From assembly GCF_000716875.1 (NCBI RefSeq), contig NZ_JNWQ01000037.1, forward strand, positions 1-62,633: a stretch of 62,633 nt of DNA, written 5' to 3'. The position numbers and the translations under genes were made by a program. This document shows positions 43,816-52,409 of this stretch, in pieces. Source of the stretch: Streptomyces novaecaesareae. Lineage in GTDB: Bacteria > Actinomycetota > Actinomycetes > Streptomycetales > Streptomycetaceae. The number at the start of each line of letters is the position of its first letter. Within the stretch, counting starts at the first letter, position 1. The notes below the pieces were generated by a model. The model searched no databases. It was not told the origin of the DNA and saw only the letters and a program-made list of their open reading frames with translations.

Positions 43816-44279
43816 GCGCGGATGCTGCCGCATGGGTTGCCCCGGCAGGATCATGGGCCTCTTCAGCTGCCAGACGCCGCAACATGCAGGCGATCCGGAG
43901 CCGGGACACGTCCCCCGAGCTCGCGCTGCGCTCCCTTGTCCATGCCGAGGGGCTTCGGTACCGGGTGGCGGCAAAGCCGCTCCCCGGCATGCGGAGGACG
44001 GCTGATCTTCTGTTCCGTCCCACACGGGTGGCCGTCTTCGTCGACGGCTGCTTCTGGCACGGGTGCCCCGACCACTTCGTGCCACCGAAGACCAACCCGG
44101 ACTACTGGAACGAGAAGATTGACCGGAACGTTCACCGGGACCGGGACACCGACACGAAGCTGGCCGAGGCCGGCTGGCTGGTGCTCCGGTTCTGGGAGCA
44201 CCAGCCGCCAGCCGAGTGCGCGGCTCTGGTCGTCGACGCTGTCCGCCGACGCCGCACGGAGACCACTCGGAAGACGTGA
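43731..44279 (+). CDS. vsr: Very short patch repair (Vsr) endonuclease
   Basis: A 182-residue Vsr enzyme, which nicks beside T:G mismatches left by deamination of 5-methylcytosine. Motifs are SWASSAARRRNMQAIRSRDTSPELALR, RTADLLF, VAVFVDGCFWHGCPDHF (catalytic Asp, His and zinc Cys), NPDYWNEKI and GWLVLRFWEHQ. The conserved part starts at about residue 41, so the start must lie inside the NaeI gene: GTG at 43731 or 43755. The long overlap implies translational coupling. Together with the cytosine methylase at 44661 it should protect methylated restriction sites from mutation. Confidence 0.9.
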   Translation: MGGTGGHQVGGSAGKRPGRRGAAAAGAVGADAAAWVAPAGSWASSAARRRNMQAIRSRDTSPELALRSLVHAEGLRYRVAAKPLPGMRRTADLLFRPTRVAVFVDGCFWHGCPDHFVPPKTNPDYWNEKIDRNVHRDRDTDTKLAEAGWLVLRFWEHQPPAECAALVVDAVRRRRTETTRKT

Positions 44280-44344
44280 GCGCCTGATAACTACAGCTCG
44301 CGCCGCAGGCTGCTCATGTGGCATTTGCCGACTCGGCAGCCAGT

Positions 44345-44533
44345 TCAGAATCCCCCGTGGTCCAGTAGGTGCTGGATCGCGTCGGATTCGCGGCGCAGAA
44401 CAATCCGGCCGTCGCCGTCGCAGTAGGCGAGCAGCCGCGCGCCCGGATCAAGGCCGGCTTCCGCAAGCAGACCGAGGGGCAGTACCACTCGGCCGTCACT
44501 GTCGACCGTAACTTCGGCGGGTTCTCTGATCAC
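44345..44533 (-). CDS. AbrB/SpoVT-type swapped-hairpin DNA-binding protein
   Basis: A 62-residue protein: VTVDSDGRVVLPLGLLAEAGLDPGARLLAYCDGDGRIVL is a SpoVT-AbrB fold, as in MazE-like antitoxins. Start is GTG at 44533. No toxin gene lies next to it, so it could be a small regulator of the restriction-modification genes or an orphan antitoxin. It lies between the vsr and methylase genes. Confidence 0.72.
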   Translation of the reverse strand: MIREPAEVTVDSDGRVVLPLGLLAEAGLDPGARLLAYCDGDGRIVLRRESDAIQHLLDHGGF

Positions 44534-44660
44534 ACGGCTCAGTCTGCCACTCGGGCTCTCGGCGCCCCTGTCCCCTGCGGTTTTCCAGCTTGGCGGCGGG
44601 CAGGGAAACCGGGGCCCTCTGCGCACAGAACCGCCCGCGGGTGGGGTAAGCCAATCATGC

Positions 44661-45938
44661 TCAGCTGATCTTGGCCTTATTGGCCTTGAAGAGCTCGTGC
44701 CGGTCGTGGTCTTCCTGGCCAACGAAGGCTTTGAAGTCGCGAAGCAGGTAGGCCATGGCGCCGTCCTGGCCGGCCTCAGTCTCTTCGATGTGGAAGTCTC
44801 GGCCGAGGTGGGAGAGGCGTCGCTCGATGTCGTGCATGCCCATGACGACACCGGTCCTGCCCAGTGCGGCGACGATCTGCTCGGCGGTCATCGGTTCGCT
44901 CTTGCCGCGGAGGAGCCGGTACACCGGGTCGTGGGTAGTCTCGACACGCTCGCGGGGGGCGCCCTCCTTCCGGAGCGCCTTGGCGATAGAGAGCCCGACC
45001 GCCTTGGCGACCGGCGGCGGGAAGGCATTGCCGATCTGGCGGTATCCGGTGGTCTTCCCTCCGGAGAACTGCCACTCGTCGCTGAAGCCCTGGATCCGCG
45101 CGGCCATGCGGCTGGTCAGCTTCGGGCCGCCCCTGACTTCGCCCTTCCTGCTCACTGCCGGTTTGAAGTCCGCATCCGGCGCATCGTTGGCAAGGCCCCA
45201 GGCGTCGACCCCCATGGCCTCCCAGGCCGCCTTGGCCCGGGAGGGGCCGAGGTCTGCCCCTCCGTGCTTCTTGGAGCCGCCAACGATCGTGGGTGCGATA
45301 TCGCTGGCCTTGGCGGCCCACGCCTCGGCGCCGCCCCAGCCCTTGGCTGCCATGAGGTCCTTCAGCGTCTCACCCACGGTAGGCGCAGGCCCGGGCAAGG
45401 GCTCGGGCCAATGAAAGTACTCGGCGTACTCGTCCTGGAGCGCCACCAGGACGAACCTCGGCCGGAGCTGCGGTACCCCGAACTGGGATGCCTGGAGGAG
45501 CCGCCACTCGCCCACGTATCCGAAGTCGCGGAGCGTGTCCAGCACGTGCTGCCGGTAGGCCGAGAAGCGGTTGGCACTGAGTCCTCGCACGTTCTCCAGC
45601 ATGAGCGCCTTGGGCTTGATGCGGCCTGCCAGCTGGACTGCCCAGGCGAACAGGTCACGCTCGTCAGTGGCGCCCAGTTGCTTGCCCGCAATGGTGAACG
45701 GGGGGCAGGGAACGCCTCCTGCCAGGAGCGAGACGCCTTCGTACTCCTCGGGGTTCCAGACCGACTCGTCCGCGACGTCGCCCTCTGCGACCTTCCACGT
45801 CGGCCGGTTCAGCCTGAGGGTGTCGCACGCGTTCGGGTCGAGCTCGACTGCAAGCCGGTGTTCGAATCCCGCCTGCTCGAGGCCGAGGGCCTGCCCCCCT
45901 GCTCCTGCGCAGATCTCGACAACCTCAAGGGCAGACAT
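44661..45938 (-). CDS. DNA (cytosine-5) methyltransferase, modification partner of the NaeI-like enzyme
   Basis: A 425-residue m5C methylase. Motif I is EICAGAGGQALGLEQAG, motif IV GGVPCPPFT with the catalytic Cys, motif VI MLENVRGL, motif VIII QASQFGVPQLRPRFVL, and motif X GYRQIGNAFPPPVAKAVG. A target-recognition region of about 100 residues follows motif VIII. The C-terminal 110 residues after motif X (DPVYRLLRGKSEPMTAEQIVAALG) are an added wHTH-like domain, which could bind its own promoter. ATG at 45938 follows GGAGGAAG. It converges on the NaeI/vsr genes; target GCCGGC is inferred from NaeI. Confidence 0.92.
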   Translation of the reverse strand: MSALEVVEICAGAGGQALGLEQAGFEHRLAVELDPNACDTLRLNRPTWKVAEGDVADESVWNPEEYEGVSLLAGGVPCPPFTIAGKQLGATDERDLFAWAVQLAGRIKPKALMLENVRGLSANRFSAYRQHVLDTLRDFGYVGEWRLLQASQFGVPQLRPRFVLVALQDEYAEYFHWPEPLPGPAPTVGETLKDLMAAKGWGGAEAWAAKASDIAPTIVGGSKKHGGADLGPSRAKAAWEAMGVDAWGLANDAPDADFKPAVSRKGEVRGGPKLTSRMAARIQGFSDEWQFSGGKTTGYRQIGNAFPPPVAKAVGLSIAKALRKEGAPRERVETTHDPVYRLLRGKSEPMTAEQIVAALGRTGVVMGMHDIERRLSHLGRDFHIEETEAGQDGAMAYLLRDFKAFVGQEDHDRHELFKANKAKIS

Positions 45939-46612
45939 TCTTCCTCCGTACAACACGCGCCAAGCCTGCGGGGCGGGAGGCGCCAGCTGCCGATCTGGGC
46001 ACTGCCATAATATCGAACAAATTAGCTACCTCCCTTCGGGATGCGACCTGCCGCTGCATCCCCGCCCGGTCCAAGCCTGACCAGCGGGGCATGCCGGGAA
46101 TGGCCGGCCTGCATGAAGCGGCCAGTGTAGTTGCGAGCACTGACTTTCCGGCCGGCGTGGCCCGAATCCTGCCCCGACCCTGGACAACGCGCCGATGTGA
46201 GTGAGGACACGCACGCCGGCCCGGTGGCGCTGGCCGGGGTGCTTGTGCCCCGGAAGGTCCGACCGGGGCGGGGCGTGGCCCCTGGCAATTCTGCGGTACT
46301 GCGTGTGAGCGTTGTCACTGACGTCGACGGTGGACTGGTAGCGGTGCGCCTCGCTGGCAGGAGGCGGGCATCGGGTTGTCCTTGGCATCGGGGGCCGATG
46401 GAACCGCGCCCGGGCGGCCGCTGGCCAGGTGATCCAGCTGGCCGAGCGGCGAGGTCGCCGAGGCGCTCCGGGATGCGTTAGCGCCGAGGTCGTCGGCCTC
46501 GTCGCCGCTGAAGTCGCCTCTGGGGACTCGGCGCCGTCCAGAGCGGCGTCGTACGGGCCCTGGAGGTCCGCGCGCTGGAAGGGCGCGGGCATGGGCGGTG
46601 GGGCAATCACGA
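45939..46612. other. Gene-free DNA between the methylase gene and the IS
   Basis: About 670 bases. Frames are open on both strands but none resembles a protein and codon position GC is flat. It holds the methylase promoter (an AT-rich patch at 46005-46030) and probably decayed sequence. Confidence 0.4.
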
Positions 46613-46636
46613 TGGGTGCAGATCTGATGAGGGTGC
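46613..46636 (+). repeat. Left terminal inverted repeat of the IS
   Basis: Starts TGGGTGCAGATCT and ends GGGTGC; pairs with 48791-48814. Confidence 0.82.
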
Positions 46637-46642
46637 TGTTGA

Positions 46643-48188
46643 TCAGGCCGCGAGTGTGAGGTGGTCGCGGTAACGGGCTTGGTGGTTGCGGGCGAACTCC
46701 TGCTTCTCGTGCCAGGTCCAGTAGGTGTCGAAGTCGCCGTTGGCGCGTAGCGCGCGGAGCTTGAGCACGGCTTCGGCGCCGGCGAGTCCCCAGCGGGCGC
46801 CGGTGATGTCGAGTCGGTCTTTGACCAGGTGGCGGCAGGCGCCCTCGATGATTCCTGTCGCGATGGGCCAGCCGCGTTCCAGCGCGGTGTCGTAGCGGAG
46901 GTATTCGGCCTTGTGGCGCAGGTAGCCGATGGTGTCGTCGATGCCCTTGCGGCGGTTCTTCGTCAGCCGGGCGGCGTGGGCGGCCTTGTCGAGGGTGGCC
47001 GCGACCTGTTCGGCGCCGCCGCCGAGGATGGTGCGGGCGTGGCGGGCGACGAAGGCTTCGGCGGCCGGGTCGCCGGCCTGGTGCAGGCACCAGGCCGCGT
47101 CCCAGAGGTATTCGAGCACGTGGATGAGGTCGATGACGATGTGCACCGTCACGCCTCGGCGCTCGGCCTCCGTGGTGATGAGGTCGAGTTGGTGGCGGGC
47201 GCCGTCCACGAGCACGACCCAGGGCCGGCGGTGGGTGGGGTTGCGGTGCTCGGCCTGGTCGAACGCGGCGGCCACGACCTGGGCGGCGGTGTCGTCGACC
47301 GAGCCGGTCAGCCACTTGGACCTGGCCCTGGGCCCGGGGCGGCGTTCGTCCCCCGCTCTTGCCGTCGCCGTCGCCGTCGTGGGGGCCGGGGTCGGGGTCG
47401 GTGATGATGTCGTCGACGCCGCGTTCGGCGGGCTCGGCGTCGTAGACCGCGGCGAGGGTGGCCATGCGCTTGCGGCCGTGTTTCTCCCCGGCGGCGAGTC
47501 GGGACTTCATCTTGTTGCCGCCCTTGACCTGCGCGGCCTTCGCGGTGGCCTCGCGCAGTGCTTCCGGCCTTATCACCACGCCCTTGCCGTCGACCGAGAC
47601 CACCAGTGTGGTCGTGTCGGTGCACGGGGCCGGCACCAGGGCGTCGTAGAAGTCGTCGATGTCGGCGGCGGCGCCGACCGCGAGTTCCTGGACCTGCCGG
47701 TGCCCGATCCCGGCGCCGGTGATGGCGTTGATCCGCTCGGTGGCCTCGGCGAACGAGCCGCGGGATGCCTCGATCGCCGCGAGCTTGGCCAGCCCGTGGC
47801 TGTGCATCCCCACGGGCAGGTTCAGCACCGCGTCGGCCGGGTGCAGATCGGCCACCGAGTTGCCGCGGTAGGCGATCCGGGTCACCGTCACCTTCCCGAA
47901 CACCGTGGCCAGGATCCGGGAGCGGCCCCGCTCGATCCTGGTGCGTTCCACCCCGCTGGCGTCCACCACCTCGGGCAGCCGTTGCTCGGTCAGCTCCCGC
48001 AGCCGGACATGGTCCTGGAACAGCTGCCGGGTCACCTCCCGCATCCGCGAACTCAGCAGGTCTTCCAGCTGCGAGTGCGTCAAGGCGGCCGCCCCGGCGG
48101 ACCCGAGCTCGTTGGTGACCTGGTCGAACAGGTGGCGGGAGGCGGTGAACGCGGTCTCGGTGGCGGCCAGAGCCGCCTCGCCGCTCAC
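46643..48188 (-). pseudogene. ISKra4-family transposase with a one-base frameshift
   Basis: The N-terminal 270 residues (VSGEAALAATETAFTASRHLF ... MHSHGLAKLAAIEASRGSFAEA ... LVVSVDGKGVVIR) and the C-terminal 245 residues (VVLVDGARHQLDLI ... HIVIDLIHVLEYLWDAAW ... GIIEGACRHLVKDRLDITGARW) are in different frames. Removing one base from the C5 run at 47350-47354 joins them as GKSGDERRPGPRARSKWLTG, which matches what the family should read. So either the gene is dead, there is a sequencing error, or, less likely, frameshifting makes the whole protein of about 515 residues. Start is GTG at 48188, coupled to the accessory gene. Confidence 0.85.
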
Positions 48189-48679
48189 CGGGCACCCGAC
48201 CGGGACGCCAGCGCGAACAGCCCCGACTCGGCCTCGACGAGAATGCCGCGCTCGACCAGCCGCTTCAGCTTCGACCGCATGCCCTCAACGTGGTTGGCCT
48301 CCGTCCCCAGCCCCACCGCGGTGCACACCTCCCTGCACCGCAACGGTCCCGGTGCCTCGGCGAACGCGACCAGGACCCGCCGGTAGGCCGGCGAGGTCAC
48401 CGTCGCGTCCCCGGCCGCCTCCGCAGCGAGCAGCACCGGCACGAGTTCCGTCAACGGCACCACCGCGGACTCGACGTCCCCGACCGGCTGCGAAGCCACC
48501 GCACCCGGGCCGTCGGCCAGCACCTCGTCCACGGTCTCCCGCGTGATCCGCAGCCGCGACAGCTCGCCCTCCACCTGCGACAACTCCTCGGACAGCTCGG
48601 CAATCCGCTCGCGCAGCCCCGCGGCCCGAGTCCGGGCCCGGTCCTCCCTGGCCTCCAACGCGGCCAACAACGACGGCAT
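48185..48679 (-). CDS. Accessory coiled-coil/wHTH protein of the ISKra4-type element
   Basis: A 164-residue protein: a coiled coil in residues 1-45 (LAALEAREDRARTRAAGLRERIAELSEELSQVEGELSRL) and a winged-helix-like C-terminus (LRCREVCTAVGLGTEANHVEGMRSKLKRLVERGILVEAESG). ATG at 48679 begins MPSLLAALE. Its stop overlaps the transposase start (GTGA). Similar small proteins often precede ISKra4 transposases in streptomycetes; role unknown. Confidence 0.72.
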   Translation of the reverse strand: MPSLLAALEAREDRARTRAAGLRERIAELSEELSQVEGELSRLRITRETVDEVLADGPGAVASQPVGDVESAVVPLTELVPVLLAAEAAGDATVTSPAYRRVLVAFAEAPGPLRCREVCTAVGLGTEANHVEGMRSKLKRLVERGILVEAESGLFALASRSGAR

Positions 48680-48790
48680 GACCCCACCCCTCGCTCGGCA
48701 CCCGCGCACCACGGCGGGCTCATCACCGCCGACGCTAGGCACCCCAACCACCCCGCCGCCCACCGAACCCCGGCAAATCACCCCAACGAG

Positions 48791-48814
48791 GCACCCCTAC
48801 AAGATCTGCACCCA
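48791..48814 (-). repeat. Right terminal inverted repeat of the IS
   Basis: Reverse complement begins TGGGTGCAGATCT and continues TGTAGGGGTGC; pairs with 46613-46636. Confidence 0.82.
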
Positions 48815-48920
48815 AAAGATTTCCCTGATTGCTCCCTGGATGGGGGCGATGGTGGTTCTCGGCGCCCGGGGCGATGTGCCAGGGGATGGGTAGCTGATCG
48901 TTGTCCTGCGGGATTCGCCG

Positions 48921-51900
48921 TCAGCCGCAGGCGTCGTGGTAGGGGAGCATGGGGAGATGCTGCTGCCACTGCGGGCGAGTCGGGGTGTTGGTGCTCGTGC
49001 AGATCTGTCGGACGGACTGGTCCGCTCCCAGTGCCGACAGCCGCACCGTGTGGTCGTAGCCAGCGGTGGCCAGGGTGCTGCCGTCCGGGGTGAACGCCAG
49101 GGAGGTGAGCTCCGCAGCGGCGATGGCCATGGGTTGGCCGATCGCGGTCGGGTGGGCCGGGTCTGTGACGCGCCACAGGCGCACGCTGGTTCCGGCGGTG
49201 GCGAGGATATGCCCGTCGGGGCTGAAGGCCATTGCTCTGACGGGGCTGGTGTAGCCGCTGAGCGGTTGGCCGAGCAGGGCGGGGCGGGAATGGTCGGAGA
49301 CGTTCCACAACCGGACCGTACCGTCGGTGACGCCCGTGGAGGTGGTGGTGACAAGGGTCCGGCTGTCCGGGCTGAATGCCAGCGAGATAGAGCCCCCGTT
49401 GAGGGGCGGTCCGGATCGGGCCGGACGGTCCGGATCGGTCACGTCCCACAACTGCGTCGTGTCGTTGACGTAGCCGCCGGAGACGGCGAGGGTACGTCCA
49501 TCGGGGCTGAACGCGATCGTACCGCCCACAGTCACGGCGCCGGTCGGCAGCTGGCCGCGCAGGCGGACACCGGTCAGGTCCGACACGTCCCACAGCCTCA
49601 CACTGTTGTCGCCGCCGCTGATGCCGGTGGAGGTCGCAGTGGCGAGAATGCGTCCGTCGGGACTGAACGCCACTGTGCTGACGCCAGCGGAGAAGTTCGT
49701 GATCCGGGCGGCCACGGTGGGACGGGCGGGTTCTGCCAGATTCCAGAGGGTCACGCGCTTGTCGCCGTAGACGCTGGTGGCGAGAGCGCGTCCGTCGGTG
49801 CTGAGGGCCATGGATGTGATGGTGCTCTCGGAGTCCTGGATCCGGCCGAGAGGAGTGGGGCTGGCCGGGTCCTCGGTGTTCCACAACCGTACGGTGAGGT
49901 CGGTGGAGGCGGTGGCGAGAAGGCGCCCTCCTGCGCCGAACAGCGTTTCCGTGACGATGTCGGTGTGGCCGGTCAGCAGAGCGGTGGGCAGGTGCCACAG
50001 CCGTACGGTGCGGTCCTCGGATGCGGTAGCAACGGTGTGCCCGTCGGGGCCGAACGCCACGGAGTAGATGGCGGCGGTGTGGCCGGCCAGGGGCGGGGCG
50101 AGGGACGTGGAACGTGCGGGGTCGGCGGTGTTCCACAGCCCCACGATGTGGTCCGCGAAGGTGGTGGCGAGGATGTGTCCGTCCGGGCTGAACGCTATGG
50201 AGCCAACGCTGGCGGAGCCTGTCAGTGCTCTGCCCACCGCGACCACGTGGGCTGGATCGGCCACGTTCAGCAGGCGCACGCTTCCACGATCGGAGGCGGC
50301 AAGCGTGCGGCCGTCCGGCCCGAACGTCAGCGAGCTGGCACTGGTCCAGATCTTGTCGAGCGGCACAGTACGGGCGGGGTCCGCGACGTTCCACAGGCGT
50401 ACCCCGTCCTCCACGGAAGAGGTGGCAAGGGTGCGGCTGTCCGGGCTGAACGCCACCGTGTTCACCGCCGAGGTGTGCCGGAGCGGCGGGCCCAGCGGCG
50501 CCGGGTGCGTGGGGTCGGTCACGTCCCACAACTGCTCGTCCTCGACCTTCCTGCTGCCGGTGGCGAGGATGCGTCCGTCAGGGCTGAACTGCAGCGGGCC
50601 CATCGGGGTGCTGGCGAGGGGCCCGCCGAGTCCCTGGGGACGCGCCCGGTTCGTCACGTCCCACAACTGCACCGTGTCGACGGTGTTGACGCCGGCGGTC
50701 GCGAGAGTCCGTCCGTCAGGGCTGAACCTGACTTGACTGGCCCCGTTGCGGACCCGGACAGCCTCGCCGAACAGCGTGGGGTGCGCGGGGTTCGCCATGT
50801 CCCACAAGCCCAGGACGCCCTTGGCTCCGTCGGAGCCCACGGCGGCGAGAGTACGGCCGTCAGGGCTGAACGTCACCGCAAGGACGCTGCCGGGAAAGTC
50901 GCTCAGAACGGTGGACAGTGGCTTGTTCGCGTCTTCGAGCAAGCGCGCGTAGTGATCCCCGGTGGGGCTGAGGCGGTACGCCTCGATGTCTATCCTGGCC
51001 GCGAGCGAGGGGTCAGTGGCGCGGAGCTGATCCGCTCGGGCCGAGACCTGGCTGACCAGGGCGCTTTGCCGACCTACTTGTGCCAGGTCGCGCTGGTGGA
51101 GGGCGAACACCCCAGCCGTCACGGCAGCGAGGACGAGCGCCGAGACGGCGATGCGACCAGTACGGAACTGCCGGGCGTACCGGTCGGCTTCGCGCAGGGT
51201 GGCAGCGAACCTCACATCACCGGGACGGGGAGCGGCGGCTAAGACCTCGAGCCGGTTCGCCTCGGGCGCCACCAGGCGAAGGCCCTTGCGGCGCGCGGCG
51301 AGCAGCTTGGCGTCCAAACCGGCGACCCTTAGCAAATGACCGTCCGCATCAAGGGCACCGGTCAGCGCGGTGCGCGGGCGCAGTCCGTAGAAGACGTCGC
51401 GGAGCCAGCCCACACCCGGCCGGTGCCGGAGCAGGGCCCGGAGTCCGAGTGCGAAGGCCACACCGAGCGAGGGTCCCTCGATCCGGTCCGGAGCCGTGGG
51501 TTCGTCGGACAGAACGATCCGCCACACCACGCAGCGGCCTTCGCGTTGTGGACCCGCCAGACGCCAAGCGTCGCCCAGCGCTGCGGCGAACTGGCCGTTC
51601 GGGCTGCGCACCCCGTCCATCGTTCGAGGGTCGGGATACAGTCCCGCCGGTCCCGGAGGGAACTCGCGCAGTTCCAGAACGCCGGTGGCGCCCTCGGCGG
51701 ACGGGGCCTCTCCACTCCGTCCGGATGAGCGACTGAAGACCACCGGGACCCGGACCACAGCGCGCTTGCGCGGTGCGATGCCCGCCATCATGAGCGCGGC
51801 GACCACCAGAAGTCCCTCGGCAGCGGACGACGGCCCGCCCTGAGCCGCAGCATTGCGCAGCTGCTGGCTCCGTTGCAGGAGGCCGTCGATTCCGCCGGCG

Positions 51901-52409
51901 AGACGGGGTGAGAGTACGGCGAGTTCCTTGCCGGACGGCCGTGCGGGTCCGGGAGCGGCCTCGGAGCACAGCAGCCCGCCGCCCTCCCATGCCCTGAGCA
52001 GTTGCAGGAGTGCGACGTCGTGCTCCTCGGCGCCGCCTTTGGCCGCGACGAGCGCCCTGGCCAGGAGGAAGGGGTGATCGGCTCGCGTCACAGCAGCGTG
52101 TTCTTGGTCCGATGCGGTCGCCCCGAGCCAGGCGTGCAGTTCTTCGCAGCCACGACCGGCGAGCCATACCGGATCGTCCCGAACCCCCTCGCTGCAGCAG
52201 TTCCACCACAACGCCGACTCGCCGAGCAGCTCCCGGACTGCGGCCTGCGGGCCGGATGCCCGCTCCAGCACACCCTCGACCGTGCTCCGAGCCGTGGAGC
52301 CGACACGGGCCCCCCGCCAGCGCCCGCTGGTTCGGCGCGTCGCCATAGCGTCCGAGGGGGCTGGATCCCGGGTACTCGCGCGCTGCCCCGGTCCCGCTGC
52401 CCCGGTCAC
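48921..52409 (-). CDS. Lon-like S16 peptidase domain, TM helix and WD40 propellers
   Basis: An 1162-residue protein. The N-terminal 200 residues are helical and unrecognised. Residues about 300-400 look like a Lon (S16) protease domain: IEGPSLGVAFALGLRALL with Ser314 in the position of Lon's catalytic Ser, TGALDADGHLLRVAGLDAKLLAARRKGL with Lys368 as the partner Lys. A membrane helix follows (IAVSALVLAAVTAGVFAL, about 422-440). From about 480 to the end run some 14 WD40 blades, with FSPDGRTLA or close variants in each, enough for two propellers. Start is GTG at 52409, overlapping the upstream stop. A TTA codon lies at 51240-51242. Such a protease-sensor layout recalls bacterial conflict systems; activity is inferred. 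Confidence 0.8.
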   Translation of the reverse strand: MTGAAGPGQRASTRDPAPSDAMATRRTSGRWRGARVGSTARSTVEGVLERASGPQAAVRELLGESALWWNCCSEGVRDDPVWLAGRGCEELHAWLGATASDQEHAAVTRADHPFLLARALVAAKGGAEEHDVALLQLLRAWEGGGLLCSEAAPGPARPSGKELAVLSPRLAGGIDGLLQRSQQLRNAAAQGGPSSAAEGLLVVAALMMAGIAPRKRAVVRVPVVFSRSSGRSGEAPSAEGATGVLELREFPPGPAGLYPDPRTMDGVRSPNGQFAAALGDAWRLAGPQREGRCVVWRIVLSDEPTAPDRIEGPSLGVAFALGLRALLRHRPGVGWLRDVFYGLRPRTALTGALDADGHLLRVAGLDAKLLAARRKGLRLVAPEANRLEVLAAAPRPGDVRFAATLREADRYARQFRTGRIAVSALVLAAVTAGVFALHQRDLAQVGRQSALVSQVSARADQLRATDPSLAARIDIEAYRLSPTGDHYARLLEDANKPLSTVLSDFPGSVLAVTFSPDGRTLAAVGSDGAKGVLGLWDMANPAHPTLFGEAVRVRNGASQVRFSPDGRTLATAGVNTVDTVQLWDVTNRARPQGLGGPLASTPMGPLQFSPDGRILATGSRKVEDEQLWDVTDPTHPAPLGPPLRHTSAVNTVAFSPDSRTLATSSVEDGVRLWNVADPARTVPLDKIWTSASSLTFGPDGRTLAASDRGSVRLLNVADPAHVVAVGRALTGSASVGSIAFSPDGHILATTFADHIVGLWNTADPARSTSLAPPLAGHTAAIYSVAFGPDGHTVATASEDRTVRLWHLPTALLTGHTDIVTETLFGAGGRLLATASTDLTVRLWNTEDPASPTPLGRIQDSESTITSMALSTDGRALATSVYGDKRVTLWNLAEPARPTVAARITNFSAGVSTVAFSPDGRILATATSTGISGGDNSVRLWDVSDLTGVRLRGQLPTGAVTVGGTIAFSPDGRTLAVSGGYVNDTTQLWDVTDPDRPARSGPPLNGGSISLAFSPDSRTLVTTTSTGVTDGTVRLWNVSDHSRPALLGQPLSGYTSPVRAMAFSPDGHILATAGTSVRLWRVTDPAHPTAIGQPMAIAAAELTSLAFTPDGSTLATAGYDHTVRLSALGADQSVRQICTSTNTPTRPQWQQHLPMLPYHDACG

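Larger units (their letters stand above)
46613..48814 (-). mobile_element. ISKra4-family insertion sequence, 2.2 kb
   Basis: Bounded by inverted repeats that match perfectly for 13 bases (TGGGTGCAGATCT) and 19 of 24 overall: left 46613-46636, right 48791-48814. It contains an accessory gene and a transposase gene on the minus strand. No target-site duplication is visible (flanks AATCACGA and AAAGATTT), so either it moved long ago or one side was rearranged. Confidence 0.82.

Noticed and set aside
44345..44533. Toxin-antitoxin pair around the AbrB-type protein
   Set aside because: No plausible PIN, MazF or other toxin frame adjoins it on either side.
46131..46481. 116-residue plus-strand frame
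   Set aside because: No ribosome site and low-complexity composition; no family resemblance.
46026..46640. Continuation of the long minus-strand frame beyond the transposase (720-residue ORF)
   Set aside because: After the frameshift at about 47350 the residues become Arg/Pro-rich nonsense, typical of the wrong frame in GC-rich DNA.
46605..48822. Target-site duplication of the ISKra4-type element
   Set aside because: Flanking octamers (AATCACGA and AAAGATTT) do not match.
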